Shown here: positions 49,501 to 61,180 of the stretch, piece by piece | How the letters are laid out: each line of letters begins with the position of its first letter | How positions within the stretch are numbered: position 1 is the first letter of the stretch | Assembly (NCBI GenBank): GCA_002189035.1 | Contig: NEEC01000008.1 | Span: forward strand, 1,984,001 to 2,048,000 | Length of the DNA stretch: 64,000 nucleotides | Reading direction: 5' to 3' | DNA from: Utricularia gibba | Lineage: Eukaryota > Streptophyta > Magnoliopsida > Lamiales > Lentibulariaceae | Translations under genes and position numbers: made by a program | The notes under the pieces: model-generated | What the model saw: the letters and a program-made list of their open reading frames with translations, nothing else | Told to the model about the DNA's origin: nothing | Databases searched by the model: none

Positions 49501-49524
49501 GGATCCGGATCCGGATCCGGATCC
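49501..49524. repeat. (GGATCC)4 hexamer repeat
   Basis: Four perfect tandem GGATCC units in an otherwise AT-rich spacer. The unit is itself palindromic. Confidence 0.9.
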
Positions 49525-49978
49525 GTAGACGAAGAAGGGGAAGGGAAAGTTGGGAACAGCTGGACTGATAGGGAAAATTCAAAACTTCTTAATATTTGAT
49601 AATAAAATTATTTTTAAATGTTTTTTCAAAAATATAATTTATTTGCAATAGCCCCCTCGATTTTTATGTTTTTTCGAATCATCATCTTCTATACTCAAAA
49701 AGTGTAAATATGTCTATCAGATACAATATATTTGAATTTTATTGATGTTTTGGGAATTGGCATGGTGATATTAATGTTCCCATTATCCGTTATTTGTCAC
49801 ATTGTTGCTTATTTACATCCAGCTCCTTTTTCTTTTCGTTATTAATTTTCAGTACCCATTGCAAAGCACAAGCTACCTCTTTGTAATAATGATATTTTAT
49901 TTCAAAATTTACAACGCAATAAAGCAATCCATGAATTTTGCAACACATACCAAAACTATTTAATAAATTTTTCGAAAT

Positions 49979-51902
49979 TTAGAAAGTGTTCCTTCTCCGG
50001 TAGACGTAGGACCGGTTGAAGAAAAGGAAGGCGGCCAGACCGGCGGCGCTGATTCCGGCCAACAGCCAGTAAAAATAATCGATGTGCGCACGGTTCAGGT
50101 TGTCCGCGAACCATCCGTATTGCCCCTGTTTGCTGGTAACCTCTTGAATTGTAGACACGAGGAAGCTGCTGAGCAGACTCCCGATGCCGAGGATGCTCAG
50201 GTACAGGGAGAGGCCGATGCTCTTGAGGTCACTAGGGACTTGGTTGTAGAAGAATTCCTGGAGGCCAACCATTGCAAATATGTCGGCCAGGGCGGAGAGA
50301 ATGTACTGAGGTGCCAGCCACCACACACTCATCGGAATGTAGGCCGCCGGAGTATCGTCCAGGCCGTACGCGCGTGCGGTGGCGAGACGTTTTTGCTCTA
50401 CGAAGGCAGCGAAGATGATCGAGATCAAGGAAAGGAAGAGCCCGAATGAGATGCGCTGCAGCATGGTTATGCCTGAGGGGTTCTTGGTGATGGATCGGGC
50501 GATGGGGACGAAGACACGGTCGTATAACGGAAGGCCGATCATGATCACGGCGGTGATGAAGCATTGCTGAAGAGAAGCGGCCGGGATTTCGATCGAGGCG
50601 GTCAGGTGACGATCTAATGTGGCCGCTTGTTTGGTGAAGAGAGTTGAAGGCTGTGAGTAGACAATGGCGTAGCCTAGAGATGCAACCCAGATTGGGGCAA
50701 GGCGAAGAAGCCCTTAGCGTCTTCTACATCTGAAAGGCTGCAGATTTTCTCATCCAGGTACCCATCAGAGGCCAGCAGTGCCTTCTCCAGAAACCTGTTT
50801 GTCAGAGGGGAAAATACCAATGAATTCTGGTTCTACTGAAGCAAGCAATTGTTGCGGAAAAAGAACTTGTATGTCGACTTACTTGAATCCTGAAGCTTCA
50901 GGGGAGGAATCCTGGTGGCCTTGTTGTTCAAGTGAAGCAGCAGGATTAGGAGCACGCCAGTTTCTCAATGCCTTGACGAAGACACGGTTGATTCGCAGAA
51001 ACGGATTGGTCTGATCGGCGGTGACTCGAAACCTGTAGCTCGGAGTGCCGAGCAAGAAGATGGCCAAGGCGGCGCACATGACAACAGCAGGGATGCCGAA
51101 CCCAAGGAACCAGCTCACATTTTCCTGGACGTAGGTGATGCAAAGCAGAGGAGCGAGGATACCCCCGACGCTTAGACAATACCACCAGTTGAAGAAGGAG
51201 CTTTTGGCTTTAGATTCGCGTTCGACTTCGTCATCGAACTGATCAGCTCCAAAAGCTTGAATGCAAGGGGTGAGGCCTCCTTGAGCTATGGACACCAGGT
51301 ACATGGAGAAGAAGAAGAAGTATATCCGAAGAGTTTCGGAATTGAGTGAAGTAATGGTGGTTGAAAGAGCCAAGCAAGAGAGTCCCTGTAATCCGAGAAA
51401 CTGTGTCAGCAAAAACAGAGTACCCACGAAACCTCCATTTCAAGACTTTGGTAGTGAAAAAACTCACCGAAATGTAGAGGATGGAGGAAATAATGATCAT
51501 CCTGAATCGGCCGACAAACGAATCGGCCAGGAAAGCACCGAGGATCGGCAAAAGCGACGACGTTCCGAACCAGGCGTTGAGCATCGCTGCGGCGGATGCT
51601 GTCGGTTGCCCCAACTCAGTACTCAAATAGCTCACCAAGTTCAAACTTATCCCATAGTAAGCGAATCTCTCAGCTACTCCGGCGCCTGAAACAATCGAAC
51701 CTCTCACTTCAATCTCAGGAACAAGAAACATTAGAAGGCAAACAAAACAGGGTCCTCACTAACATGTAATGAAAGAAGCCGACTTCCAAATCCCGGTCTT
51801 GGATCGCGCCGCTGGACGCCCCTTGAAATCAACAGCTCCCAGAACGAAGTCATCGATGAGAGGAACCTCAGCCTCCGGCACAGTGGATACAATTAGCGTC
51901 AT
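49979..51902 (-). CDS. NPF5-like transporter, copy C, with one-base frameshift
   Basis: Third tandem NPF copy. The start at 51900-51902 gives [20 protein letters not shown], then [20 protein letters not shown]. Exon 2 carries [20 protein letters not shown] and [20 protein letters not shown]. Exon 3 carries [34 protein letters not shown] and [15 protein letters not shown]. In exon 4 the frame breaks at 50711-50713, where one G is missing between DVEDAKG and [20 protein letters not shown]. After that the reading frame is open through [20 protein letters not shown] to a stop at 49979-49981. Conservation on both sides of the break is complete, so I treat it as a gene with a probable consensus error. 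Substrate cannot be inferred. Confidence 0.85.
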
Positions 51903-54489
51903 TTGCGAAAGCGTTTCGGAATTTCAACTCTTTTTTCTGTCGTCCCTGATTCCTTGCCGTGAAGGATATGCACTCACCGTCGTGCACACACGTATATATA
52001 TATACCTTCTGTTGGGGGTATGTCATATGTGCGCTTTCAGCATCATCGCCGGCAATTGAAAGTCGTCCGTCAAAGAAGGAATCTTTTCTCTGTATTTTTC
52101 AGTTTCCATTAAACATTGGCGGGCTTGGTCTCCGAGATCTTATCCACAGGTGGGGCCCATACTGTTGGGAAGCAACGTGCGTAATTTCCCTCAGACACGA
52201 CTGTCCTGCCCGGACCAGAAGTTGTCCTCACATGGCGCGGCCCACAAGGTACTGCTATGCAACGTGCGCAATTTCCTCATCTCCGGGCGGTAATAGTCCA
52301 CAGGATCCGAATGCACCCTCAAAAGTCTCGGTGTTAAGTTAACTACACACAAAACCTGGGCCACGTACTCAACACTCAACCGGACCTTGAAGCATTTATT
52401 ATGCCTCCCGGTTACTGAAAATCTTAATTTATTATCATTAAAAATATATTATATTATTATCCTTCATAAAATCCTTTTCTTTGTTCGGTATTCGTATGAA
52501 AATTGGAATTAATGGTGTTTTCGGTAGTTATATACAAATTTAATTACAAAAGTTTATACTAAATCCACTACAATAATTTTTTCCAAAACAATCTTATCTA
52601 AATTTTATCAAGTCTTTAATTTACGTGTAATTAGTCTCACTACAATAAGGTTTTAATCACATGTAACTAACTAATTGAATGGTGCAATATGAGAAGGTGG
52701 TTGATTTGGGTAGGTTTTAAATAATTCATGATTCATGTGCATTTTAAAGACGACGAGAAGGTGACTATTCATGACAAGGGTGCTTGTGGTATTCCTTGAT
52801 TCCCTTCTCCCACAATCTTGAGAATTGTTGGAGCGATATTCCCTTCCCCTGTAATGTCTATGGTTTTGATCAATTTTTATTTAATCATAACCGTTTCGGA
52901 TTCTTATATTATAACTAAAACAATTTCACAAACGAGATTGTTTTTAATCTATGAATAATTTTGGTTAATTCGTGCTTGAAAATTATGCATATATTTTCTA
53001 ACAAATTATTTTCAAATACCTACAATAGAATTTATAGATGCTTAGAAGTTAAGTGCATATTTTTCAACAGATTATTTTCAAAAATACTCACAAAAAAAAA
53101 TCATTATGAAAAATACGCACATATTTTCTAATAAACTACTTCAAGACACCTACAATATAGATTTTGTTAGAATTATATGCATTTCCATTACATGTTGCAT
53201 TGGTGTTTATCATCTATTATCCGGTTGCAGTCCAAGCACATCACCTTATCCTAAAAGTGATCACAGTTATCCCCGAAATGTACATGCAGCACATTGGATC
53301 CAATTTTTTTTTATTATTAATTTAATTACTTGAATAATATAATTTAAATTTTTGATTGTATTATCTATGAAATAAAAATTAAATAAAATTAATCCGATAA
53401 ATGATGAAAATCGATCCAGGACTGAGAATAACAAGGGCACTTTGTCGTTTGTTATTCTTGTTTTTTACAGATAATTAAAACGTGGTCACTTTTAAATATA
53501 TGGAGCTCTATTATTTGGCATGGAGTGACACGTTAAAAATAAAAAGTTGCACGTGGGCGGCAGTGGCTCTACTTTGGCGGCTGACCGGGCCGGAGATGCG
53601 GGACTGGAGCACTCTGCTTGCTCGCCACGAGGTGCAGACCATAGACTAAATTAATACGCTAAAGTTATCTTATTAAATTTTTTTAAAAATAAAAGGCACA
53701 ATTCTCTCAGTGTCACATTATATCACACATTTAATCAAAAAATTTTAACTAAAAATAACTAATTTTATCATAAATTAAAAATAGAATGATCAGATTTTTA
53801 ATATATCCCCATGCGATGGTGATATATTTTTCTTGCATACAATTTCTCTATCGAGAAATTAATTTTTGAAAAACAAACTATGTTTTTTAGGTACTGCTTC
53901 TAATATTTAAAGATGAATTGTATAAGAAGCAAGTGTGAATAATTTATTTTGATATTGAATATTGTCTTATGAAAGATAATTATATCAAATTTTCTTTTTT
54001 TTGAATTTTTTTAAAGGTAAGTTTTTTTAAAAAAACTCTAATGTTAATAAAAGGATTTAAAATTTTTTTTAAAAAATAAATACATCTTGATTTATGTTGT
54101 TTTATAGAGTAGAAATAGTTTGTGCTAATAATGAAATTATTTGTGTAATATTTTTTATAAGAAGAATATATTCTACTGATATAGAATCAAAATCGCTCAT
54201 TTTTTTGTAATTAAATTGCTTCCATCCTCGATTGAAGAAAACAATAAAAATAATTTAATTTATTTTTTACAAAATAATGGATTTGGGCTATCCCAAGATG
54301 GGCTTTTTTATATGGAGAGTTTACGGCCCAAAAAGATGAATGGGCCTGTGTAGCAACTGTACCATGTATAGTAGAGTTGTTCTCTGAAACAAATAATTGC
54401 AGGCATTGGGAATGGGATGGGAGGCTTGTAGAGTAAAAGAAGCGGTTTCAAGAATTTGATCCAGATCATCAAAATCTCTGCTGGAAAGG
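51903..54489. other. Intergenic region NPF copy C/RanBPM
   Basis: 2.6 kb. The first ~450 bp is a GC-richer promoter with a short TA repeat near 51995. The rest is AT-rich, with a diverged threefold repeat at about 52977-53175. 53500-53640 is briefly GC-rich. No gene was recognised. Confidence 0.65.
52977..53175. repeat. Diverged tandem repeat, three units of about 60-70 bp
   Basis: Three successive segments share a GCA(C/T)ATATTTTC core, followed by a run such as AACAAATTATTTTCAAATAC and ACCTACAATA-like sequence (starts near 52977, 53047 and 53108). Similarity is partial but the order of sub-blocks is the same. Confidence 0.6.
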
Positions 54490-57320
54490 ATGTCGGAGGC
54501 AACATCGCAGGCTCAGAAGCCGCCGGAAGATGTTATTGGTACCTATTTTCTTGATATTTGGCGCCACTTGTCTAAAGTTGCTGCCCTAACTCCCGATGGA
54601 GCTCCGGATTCCGCGTTCGACGTGGATGTAGATAGCGAAGAAGTTCCTACGGAACTTGATACGGTCAACAGCTCTGGCGGGTTTTCGGTTATTAGACCGG
54701 ACAAACTGTCTCTTCTATACCCTAACGTCAATTTGCACGGCCACGATGTTGGAGTGGTGCAGGCCAATCACCCGGCGCCTTCCAAGCGTCTGCTTTATTA
54801 TTTTGAGATGTACGTTAAGAATGCGGGTGCCAAGGGTCAGATAGCTATCGGATTTACTACTTCTGCTTTCAAACTTCGGCGCCAGCCTGGGTTAGTTTCT
54901 TGATTTTCATTGATCGCCTTCGATTTTTCTTTAATGTACGTTTACTTTATTTTGGGGCGTGTATGTTACAGTTGGGAAGCTAACAGTTATGGATATCATG
55001 GGGACGATGGCCTACTGTATCGTGGGCATGGGAAGGGGGAAGCCTTTGGACCCACCTACACAACGGGTGACACAGTTGGGGGCGGCATCAACTATTTAGC
55101 ACAAGAGTTCTTTTTTACGTATGAATATCAATCGCCTTGAGTTCTGATTGCATGTTTTTGCGGTTAAACTTGTGATTTGAATAGGGTTTATTTGGATTGT
55201 CTTCTGCTTCAGCCATGATTGTTTTCGCCTTCATATTCTGTTCTGCTATAAATCTTTCATTTTAATGCTGTCAGGAAGAATGGTGCAATAGTGGGTACTG
55301 TGTTTAAGGAAGTCAAGGGTCCATTGTTTCCCACTGTTGCTGTTCATAGCCAAAATGAAGAGTACGTATTTTATTCACACATTGCCTGGGCACAGTTTTC
55401 ATTCCTCATTCTCTGCCTGTGCTCTACAAATTTATTTTTCTGAGAAAGTATTAAAGGCCGTTCATCTACGTTGTGGCTAAAATTAGAGTTTTGTCAGGGT
55501 CACTGTGAACTTTGGGAAGGAGCCATTTGCTTTTGATATAAAAGTAAGCCCAACCATTTGTTTTAGTTCTCATCTTGTTCTGAATTTAAGACCCTCTGAT
55601 GTACCGGTGGCTCTTCAATTTTGAATTTCTGATTATATCAATTGCTGCACCACAGTTGTTTGTTTGAAATATACATCCTCAATTCTGATGCATTTTCATG
55701 AGTTGTATTTTTATAAGGCTTACGAAGAAGAGCAAAGAGCCAAGGATCAGAGTAAAGTTGAGAATATCTCCGTACAACAAGACGCCAGTTTTAGGTGAAG
55801 TTGCAACTTATGTGGCAGATATTTCTGATTTTATCTTTTGTGTAGTGATGCTCTTTTAGATCCGCATTCATTGTATGGTAATTTAGTTTTTTTGGAATTT
55901 CGAAAGAAATTAGATTTAACAGTTGAAGATGCTGTGAAAGCCTGTATACTTCCTTCCTCATCAAAAGATAAATATCGCTTTCTCTTTAATGCAGATTTTT
56001 TTTTTTTTTTTTTGCGTAAGAGCTTTGCGTAACTTGACTGATATTTTGTCTCCAGAATAGTTCGATGCTATCTTCAACATTACGGATATGAAGAGACTCT
56101 TAAGTTGTTCGATGTTGCTGCAAGGACTAATTTGTCTCCAGTTTCCTTAGTTTCCGACGAGAGTTTGAATGATCAGTACAGCTCATATGCATTGAATGAA
56201 AGGCGAAATCTTCGTCAGGTAATGTTTGATGCATATTAGGTGCTCCAAATATTGCGTAAAACCACTGAGATTTTATATGTGGTATATTTTTTCCCCCTGT
56301 TCTATTGGTCAAACTGGTTCTTTCCTGACAGTTCTTCTTTTTCTGTCTATGGAAAATGCAGCTAATTAGATCTGGAAAGATAGACGACTCATTTTCTACT
56401 CTTGGCCAGTTTTATCCTCATGTTGTCCAGGTGGGTAAATTCAGAATGTTTTGGTATTCTTTTTTTTGGCAGCATTGTATTCTAGTTTCAATATTTTGAT
56501 AAGCTACTTCATACCCCAATTTTTTTTCCCTTTTTCTGCAGGATGGCAAATCTGCGATATGTTTTTTGCTGCATTGTCAGAAATTTATTGAGCTTGTTCG
56601 GGTAACGACATTTAACTATTCTTTGCTACTGTTTTTATACATAAAAAGATGGCGTGTGAGAAGTATTTCGGACCTGTAGATGGACTTGATTGTGTGTTGG
56701 TTAGATTTTGCCGACAGGGAATTTCATGAATCAACCGTGTAAGAAAGGAAATGGTCATAATAATCGCCAAACTGCTAACTTCTTCGGCCTATGGTTGTTG
56801 TGTCTAGTTTTGTATTGTTGTTAAGCTGAGGCAAGAAGAAGAGTTCATTCTAAGGTCTCGTATTTCATATTCAGGAAGAAAAGCTAGAAGAAGCCATACT
56901 CTATGGCAGAACTGAATTCCAAAAGTTCAAGAACCTGTCTGGCATTGACGATTTAGTCAAGGTACACTTAAAAATGCTTGTTGAAACCTTGTCCTCTGAC
57001 TGAAAAACTATGCTACTGAATTCTTGGCTCTTGCATTTGAATAGGATTGTGCTGCTTTACTTGCATACGAGGAACCGAGCAAGTCATCTGTTGGATATCT
57101 TCTTCTGGATTCTCAAAGGGAGCTGGTGGCTGACGCCGTGAATGCTGCGATTCTACATTCAAACCCGACCATGAAGGATTCTAGGCTGTGCATTCACTCA
57201 TCTCTAGAGAAACTAATACGGCAGGTGTCTGCATGCTATCTCGAGAAACGGTTCTTGGAATGGGATCAAGGTGAAGCTTTTCAGTTGAGGAGGATGCTGG
57301 AGAGCGGTAAGAAAGGGTAA
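54490..57320 (+). CDS. RanBPM: RanBPM homologue (SPRY-LisH-CTLH-CRA), GID/CTLH complex subunit
   Basis: RanBPM (RANBP9/10, yeast Gid1 relative) is a scaffold of the GID/CTLH ubiquitin-ligase complex. About ten exons, all joining in frame. The start at 54490 gives MSEATSQAQKPPEDVIG. The SPRY domain spans roughly residues 70-220: VNLHGHDVGVVQANHP, YFEMYVKNAGAKGQIAIGF, WEANSYGYHGDDGLLYRGHG, GDTVGGGINYLAQEFFFTKN and VTVNFGKEPFAFDI. A LisH-like stretch (IVRCYLQHYGYEETLKLFDV) follows. The CTLH region is RNLRQLIRSGKIDDSFSTLG, DGKSAICFLLHCQKFIELVR and LEEAILYGRTEFQKF. The CRA domain ends the protein (DCAALLAYEEPSKSSVGYLL, LEKLIRQVSACYLEKRFLEW). No lesion is seen. It converges on the next gene with only 260 bp between stops. 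Confidence 0.94.
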
Positions 57321-57580
57321 ACATTTGCAAGTGCCAATTCCAAATCCTTTATGTACAGTTTCAAGTACTCTAGCTACAGAGATTAAAAATTGTACATTTG
57401 AATCAATTCTTCAATTGCTTATTCAGTAGAATACTTTCTTTCAACTTGAGACGGTTTGCTTCCCAGTGTGTTATGATACTGTTCGCAAGTAAAATCTTTG
57501 CCATTCACTGTTAGAAAGAAATTAATGAATGAATCACCTTGTGACATGTAAGTTGTGTTTTCCATCCCCAGGGCAACAGA

Positions 57581-60244
57581 TCACAAAGGTAGGCATCGCT
57601 TGCTCATGATGGTTTTCCAACTTCTTTTTCTTCGCCTCCATTTCACTAGAGCCATTTTCTCATTTCTCCATCTTCTGTACCTTCCACGGTTCTTCAACCA
57701 AGCAGAGTAATCTTTGCCTTGTTTGCATTCGATAAAATCGATTATGTCATCTAAATTTGAGTCATTTTTTCTCTTCTTTACAATGCATTTGAAGAACATC
57801 TCCCCATTAGATGTCTCTGTTTCTTCTTCCAGGCCCTCAGGGTCATCCCCGATTTCCCTGAGCAATGAACAGTTTCAACAGTGAGCTTTTTGTGTGCATC
57901 AGTAAAAGAGCAGGTTCAATGCTAACATTACCTGGAACAAAGAGACCTTGTCTTTTGAAATTTCATTGCAACTGCAAGGCTGGAATTTCTGCCAAATGAT
58001 GTCTGTATTGCACAAAAAAGATGGTTCAACGCTTACCAAGATGATCAAAAAGGGGAAAAAAAAGGCATCGAGCAAATGCTCTACCCCATTGACTCTTATC
58101 GCTGATAGGTGAGAGGGCAAAGACTGTTTGAGTGAAATCAACATTGATTTTAATGCATCTCCACCACCATCTTCGAAGACAAAGAAATTCAAGAGAGCCA
58201 GAAGGGTCATCAAACAGCCTTTAGCTAAGCAATCAAGCCCACTGGCAAAGCTCAGCGACAACAATCCTGAGAAATGCAGGAACATCATTTTTGAATCCAT
58301 GTGCCTTGAGGGATGAGATGCCATCAAGCGGGATGCGGCTTGTTGCAGAGGCAAACTAGTGTCCAAATCTCTGAAACACTCTATAGTACTCAACATGAAG
58401 TTATATTCTTTGCATGAAGTGATAACTTTGGGGCGATGAAAGCCATCACTGTCTCTGATAGATCGGACAGCTTGTAGCATGGAGATACTCATCAACTTCA
58501 AAAGGGAAACAACAAGAGATATGTGCTGAAGAGTTTCCCCATCTAATGGCTGTACTGATTTACAATCACAATTTTCAGAAGCTTTCAGGACTAAGCATGT
58601 TAAGATGGCAAAAACTTCATCCTGAGATTGCATGGCATAGAGATTCTGGGATTCTTTCACAAATCTCATGCAAGAACTCACCATGTTGGAGTTCATCATG
58701 AAGAAACCATCGCCTGTGCTCAGATCTGGAGAGCTGTCTAACTCTTCAATGACTGTATTAATCCATCTTCTTGTCTCAGGCGATATGTATGATTCAAACT
58801 GCAGCTGAGAAGTATCGTTAGGTGAAATATGTTTGAAGCCACCTAAAAATGCAGTGTAGCCATCATTTTGCCAACTATACATGTGTGTCATGTACAAGCT
58901 GACTGACTTCTCAAAGGTTGATAAGAAGCTGCTGATCAGTTTTTTATCTGATTTCATGACTCTGATATCAATAACTTCTGAAACTAGAGAAATCACATGA
59001 ACTTGCAAATATTTTGGAGCCGAAACCATGATCGGACTGAGAAGCAACGATATCGCTCCATCAATACTCAAAGCAGGAGCTCCAAAAGGATATTTTGATT
59101 CCTTGGCATGAAAACAGAATAGGAAACTTAGAAATTCTCGCAGACCTTGCTTGCCAGAAAATGACATAATAAAATGAAAGGATATAGCTTCACATAGAAC
59201 CCCCGTATCACTAGGACAATGCTGTGGATTGAAAAGAATGCCATTGACTGAAGCAAGGGAATTAATCAACTTGAAGTAACTCCTTAAACGCCCGTGAGCC
59301 AAAAGCTCGTCTATAAAGACCTGCCAAAAGGCATTTAACGAAGCCTGTGAGCCTATGGAAAAGCATATGTAATTGCACAAGCATAGGTCAGCGGACACAT
59401 ACCTCCAAAATGCTACACCTGAGACAAAGGAAGGGACTGCGAGGCTCCAGGATTTGCAAGGAAGCAGAGAATTCATTGAGAGAACTTTCACAAAGAACTG
59501 ACTTCTCAAAAACAAAAGCCGTTTTCCTTGTGTTTATTGGTGAATTTGAAAAGCTCAACCTTTTCATTATCTTGAGAAGAATCAACCCCTTTTCCAAGAT
59601 ACGATTTTGCTGGCCTGCAAGCAAGATCAAGAGTAACATGCAACATCTAAAGAGCAGTGTAAGCACTTCCACTTTATCCAAGATGCCGATATCTTTTGTG
59701 GCATCACCATTGCAGAAACTCGACAATAAAGTCTCAAACTTTTCTTGTATCTCCTTGAAGAGTATCCCAGAGAGATCCCAAGCATCTCGAAAGCCCAATG
59801 TCGTCCCGTTATGACAAACAAGAATGTTAAATTCATGTGGAGGTGAAACAACCTCAGCATTGCATTGTTCCGTTGAAGACAAACTGACTAAACGATTATA
59901 CAAATTCTCCAGGAAGGGTCGGCTTATGCCCTGAAACATTAATTCAGGCGTCACTAACAAAACTGTTTAAGGTAATCTGCAAAGGTAACTGCACATCTGA
60001 ATGCAAAGAAGTTTTGGCGCTAAAAATCACAAGATGAGCACATCTTCTCGTCTTCTAACAATGTTAATTCAAAGCATTCATAGCAGACAAACAAACAGAT
60101 GCAAAGAATGGAATTCGAATTTCGAACCTCGGAGGATTTGATGAAATGGAGAAGGGCTTCGCCATTGTAGAATTTGTCTAAAGAATCACCCTTGGAGGGT
60201 TTAGTCGAAGCCGTTTTCTTTTTTCTGCGGTTCCGTCGTCCCAT
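57581..60244 (-). CDS. Large uncharacterised plant protein (helical-repeat-like)
   Basis: Four exons: 60128-60244, 59403-59930, 57932-59320 and about 57581-57868. The start is the ATG at 60242-60244 (MGRRNRRKKKTASTKPSKGD), preferred over an in-frame Met at 60271 because of the basic conserved start. The protein is about 770 residues, Leu/Phe/Ser-rich, without a signal peptide, and has many amphipathic helices. The last exon ends in a highly basic tail after DIIDFIECKQGKDYSAWLKN, with RGRYRRWRNEKMALVKWRRR. I recall plant homologues (labelled DUF7812 in recent databases) with the same start and tail, but no known function; that label is from memory. The 82-bp intron between exons 2 and 3 restores the frame exactly. 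The exon 3/4 junction does not join in phase as written; one base may be missing near 57868. Confidence 0.75.
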
Positions 60245-60288
60245 CGTACTCTTCGCTTGTTGCAGCCACAAAGTTGGGAGCTTGGGGC

Positions 60289-60296
60289 TTTGGCGC
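60289..60296. promoter_or_regulatory. E2F-like site upstream of the uncharacterised gene
   Basis: TTTGGCGC, matching TTTSSCGC, lies 45 bp upstream of the start codon at 60244. It is the same octamer as in the TRM6 promoter. Confidence 0.35.
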
Positions 60297-60583
60297 GCAA
60301 AATGCTGTTGACTGCAACTTTATTTTTACACAGACCGGACCGTGTTGCTGATATAGCATCAGATCAGCGCCGCCGCTACGGTAGAGAAAATTGGTAATTT
60401 AACGATGCTGTTTACTAATTTGAAGCCAGGGTTTCAAGAATGTCTTGGTTGGAAGATGGGGGAAAATGAAAGATGATAAATCCCTAGGACCCCCAGCTCG
60501 ATAACATCAGCCCCATTCGCCATTACTCCAGTTTCCACAAAATCAGGAATCCCGGCGGCTGTTTCCACCCCTGATTTCCTTCA

Positions 60584-61180
60584 ATGGATTCTAGCAAGGG
60601 CGACGCCGCGGCAGTTAGACTGAACGGCAAACTGGGAGGACAGTTTTCAGGCGGGAAACAGGGCAATTCTCAAAGAAGATAAAGAAGCAGTTTTTAAAAG
60701 CTTCTCCACTGCAAATGAAATGCTTGCACAAGTCACACACCAGAAAGACACTGCTCTCAAAGATTTGGACAACGATGTAAGAAGGCAAAAGCTTGAAAAC
60801 GAAATCAAGCACTTCCACATTCAGTTTCTTATATAGGGAAAGCAATCCTCGACAAAGTTGAGGCACAAGATGCTGCTACTTTGAACTCAGATAATGAGAG
60901 ACTTGTGTTATGAAGTTGAAAACGCAGAAATGGAGAAAAAAAAGTACAACTAGGAAAACGAGATTCTACTCAAAGTTAATTGCTTGTGATTGGATTAGAT
61001 ACAATATGGAAGATCCATTCGAGGCAGAGGATCTTCATCAAAAAAGATGTTGAGATCTCACTGAGTACAGAAAGGATCCTCTACTTAAAGTTAATTGCTT
61101 GTGATTTGGGCAGAGGGATATGCGAGAACTTGACCATCCTTCGCTCGGAGCTGGAACAAGACAGATGCTTGAGTGGATGA
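60584..61180 (+). pseudogene. Decayed coiled-coil gene remnant
   Basis: Starting at an ATG at 60584 (MDSSKGDAAAVRLNGKLG), a coiled-coil-like sequence can be followed only by switching frame. The next pieces are GNRAILKEDKEAVFKSFSTA and NEMLAQVTHQKDTALKDLDN, up to an in-frame stop near 60835. Charged heptad-like sequence then continues in other frames to about 61180. No intron signals rescue it. A 26-bp direct repeat (60966 and about 61080) falls inside. I read it as a pseudogene or 5' fragment of a coiled-coil protein gene, family unknown. Confidence 0.5.
60966..61106 (+). repeat. Direct repeat of about 26 bp, 113 bp apart
   Basis: CTACTCAAAGTTAATTGCTT at about 60966 and CTACTTAAAGTTAATTGCTT at about 61080 are both followed by GTGATT; 25 of 26 bases match. 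Confidence 0.85.

Larger units (their letters stand above)
47428..49978. other. Spacer between NPF copies B and C
   Basis: 2.5 kb. 47428-47760 is the copy B leader/promoter with an (AAT)n repeat. The rest is AT-rich. A four-unit GGATCC repeat occurs at 49501-49524. No gene was recognised. Confidence 0.65.

Noticed and set aside
17306-50713. Programmed ribosomal frameshifting as explanation of the broken genes
   Set aside because: Breaks occur in unrelated genes at different sequence contexts without slippery heptamers. Plant nuclear genes of these families are not known to use it.
58000-58320. Plus-strand 62-codon frame opposite the large unknown gene
   Set aside because: It lies entirely antisense to a 463-codon open exon and has no independent support.
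59350-59402. A 50-bp intron ending at a CCATAG acceptor in the large unknown gene
   Set aside because: The 82-bp intron ending at TTGGCAG gives perfect phase and leads directly into VFIDELLAHG, which continues the protein naturally.
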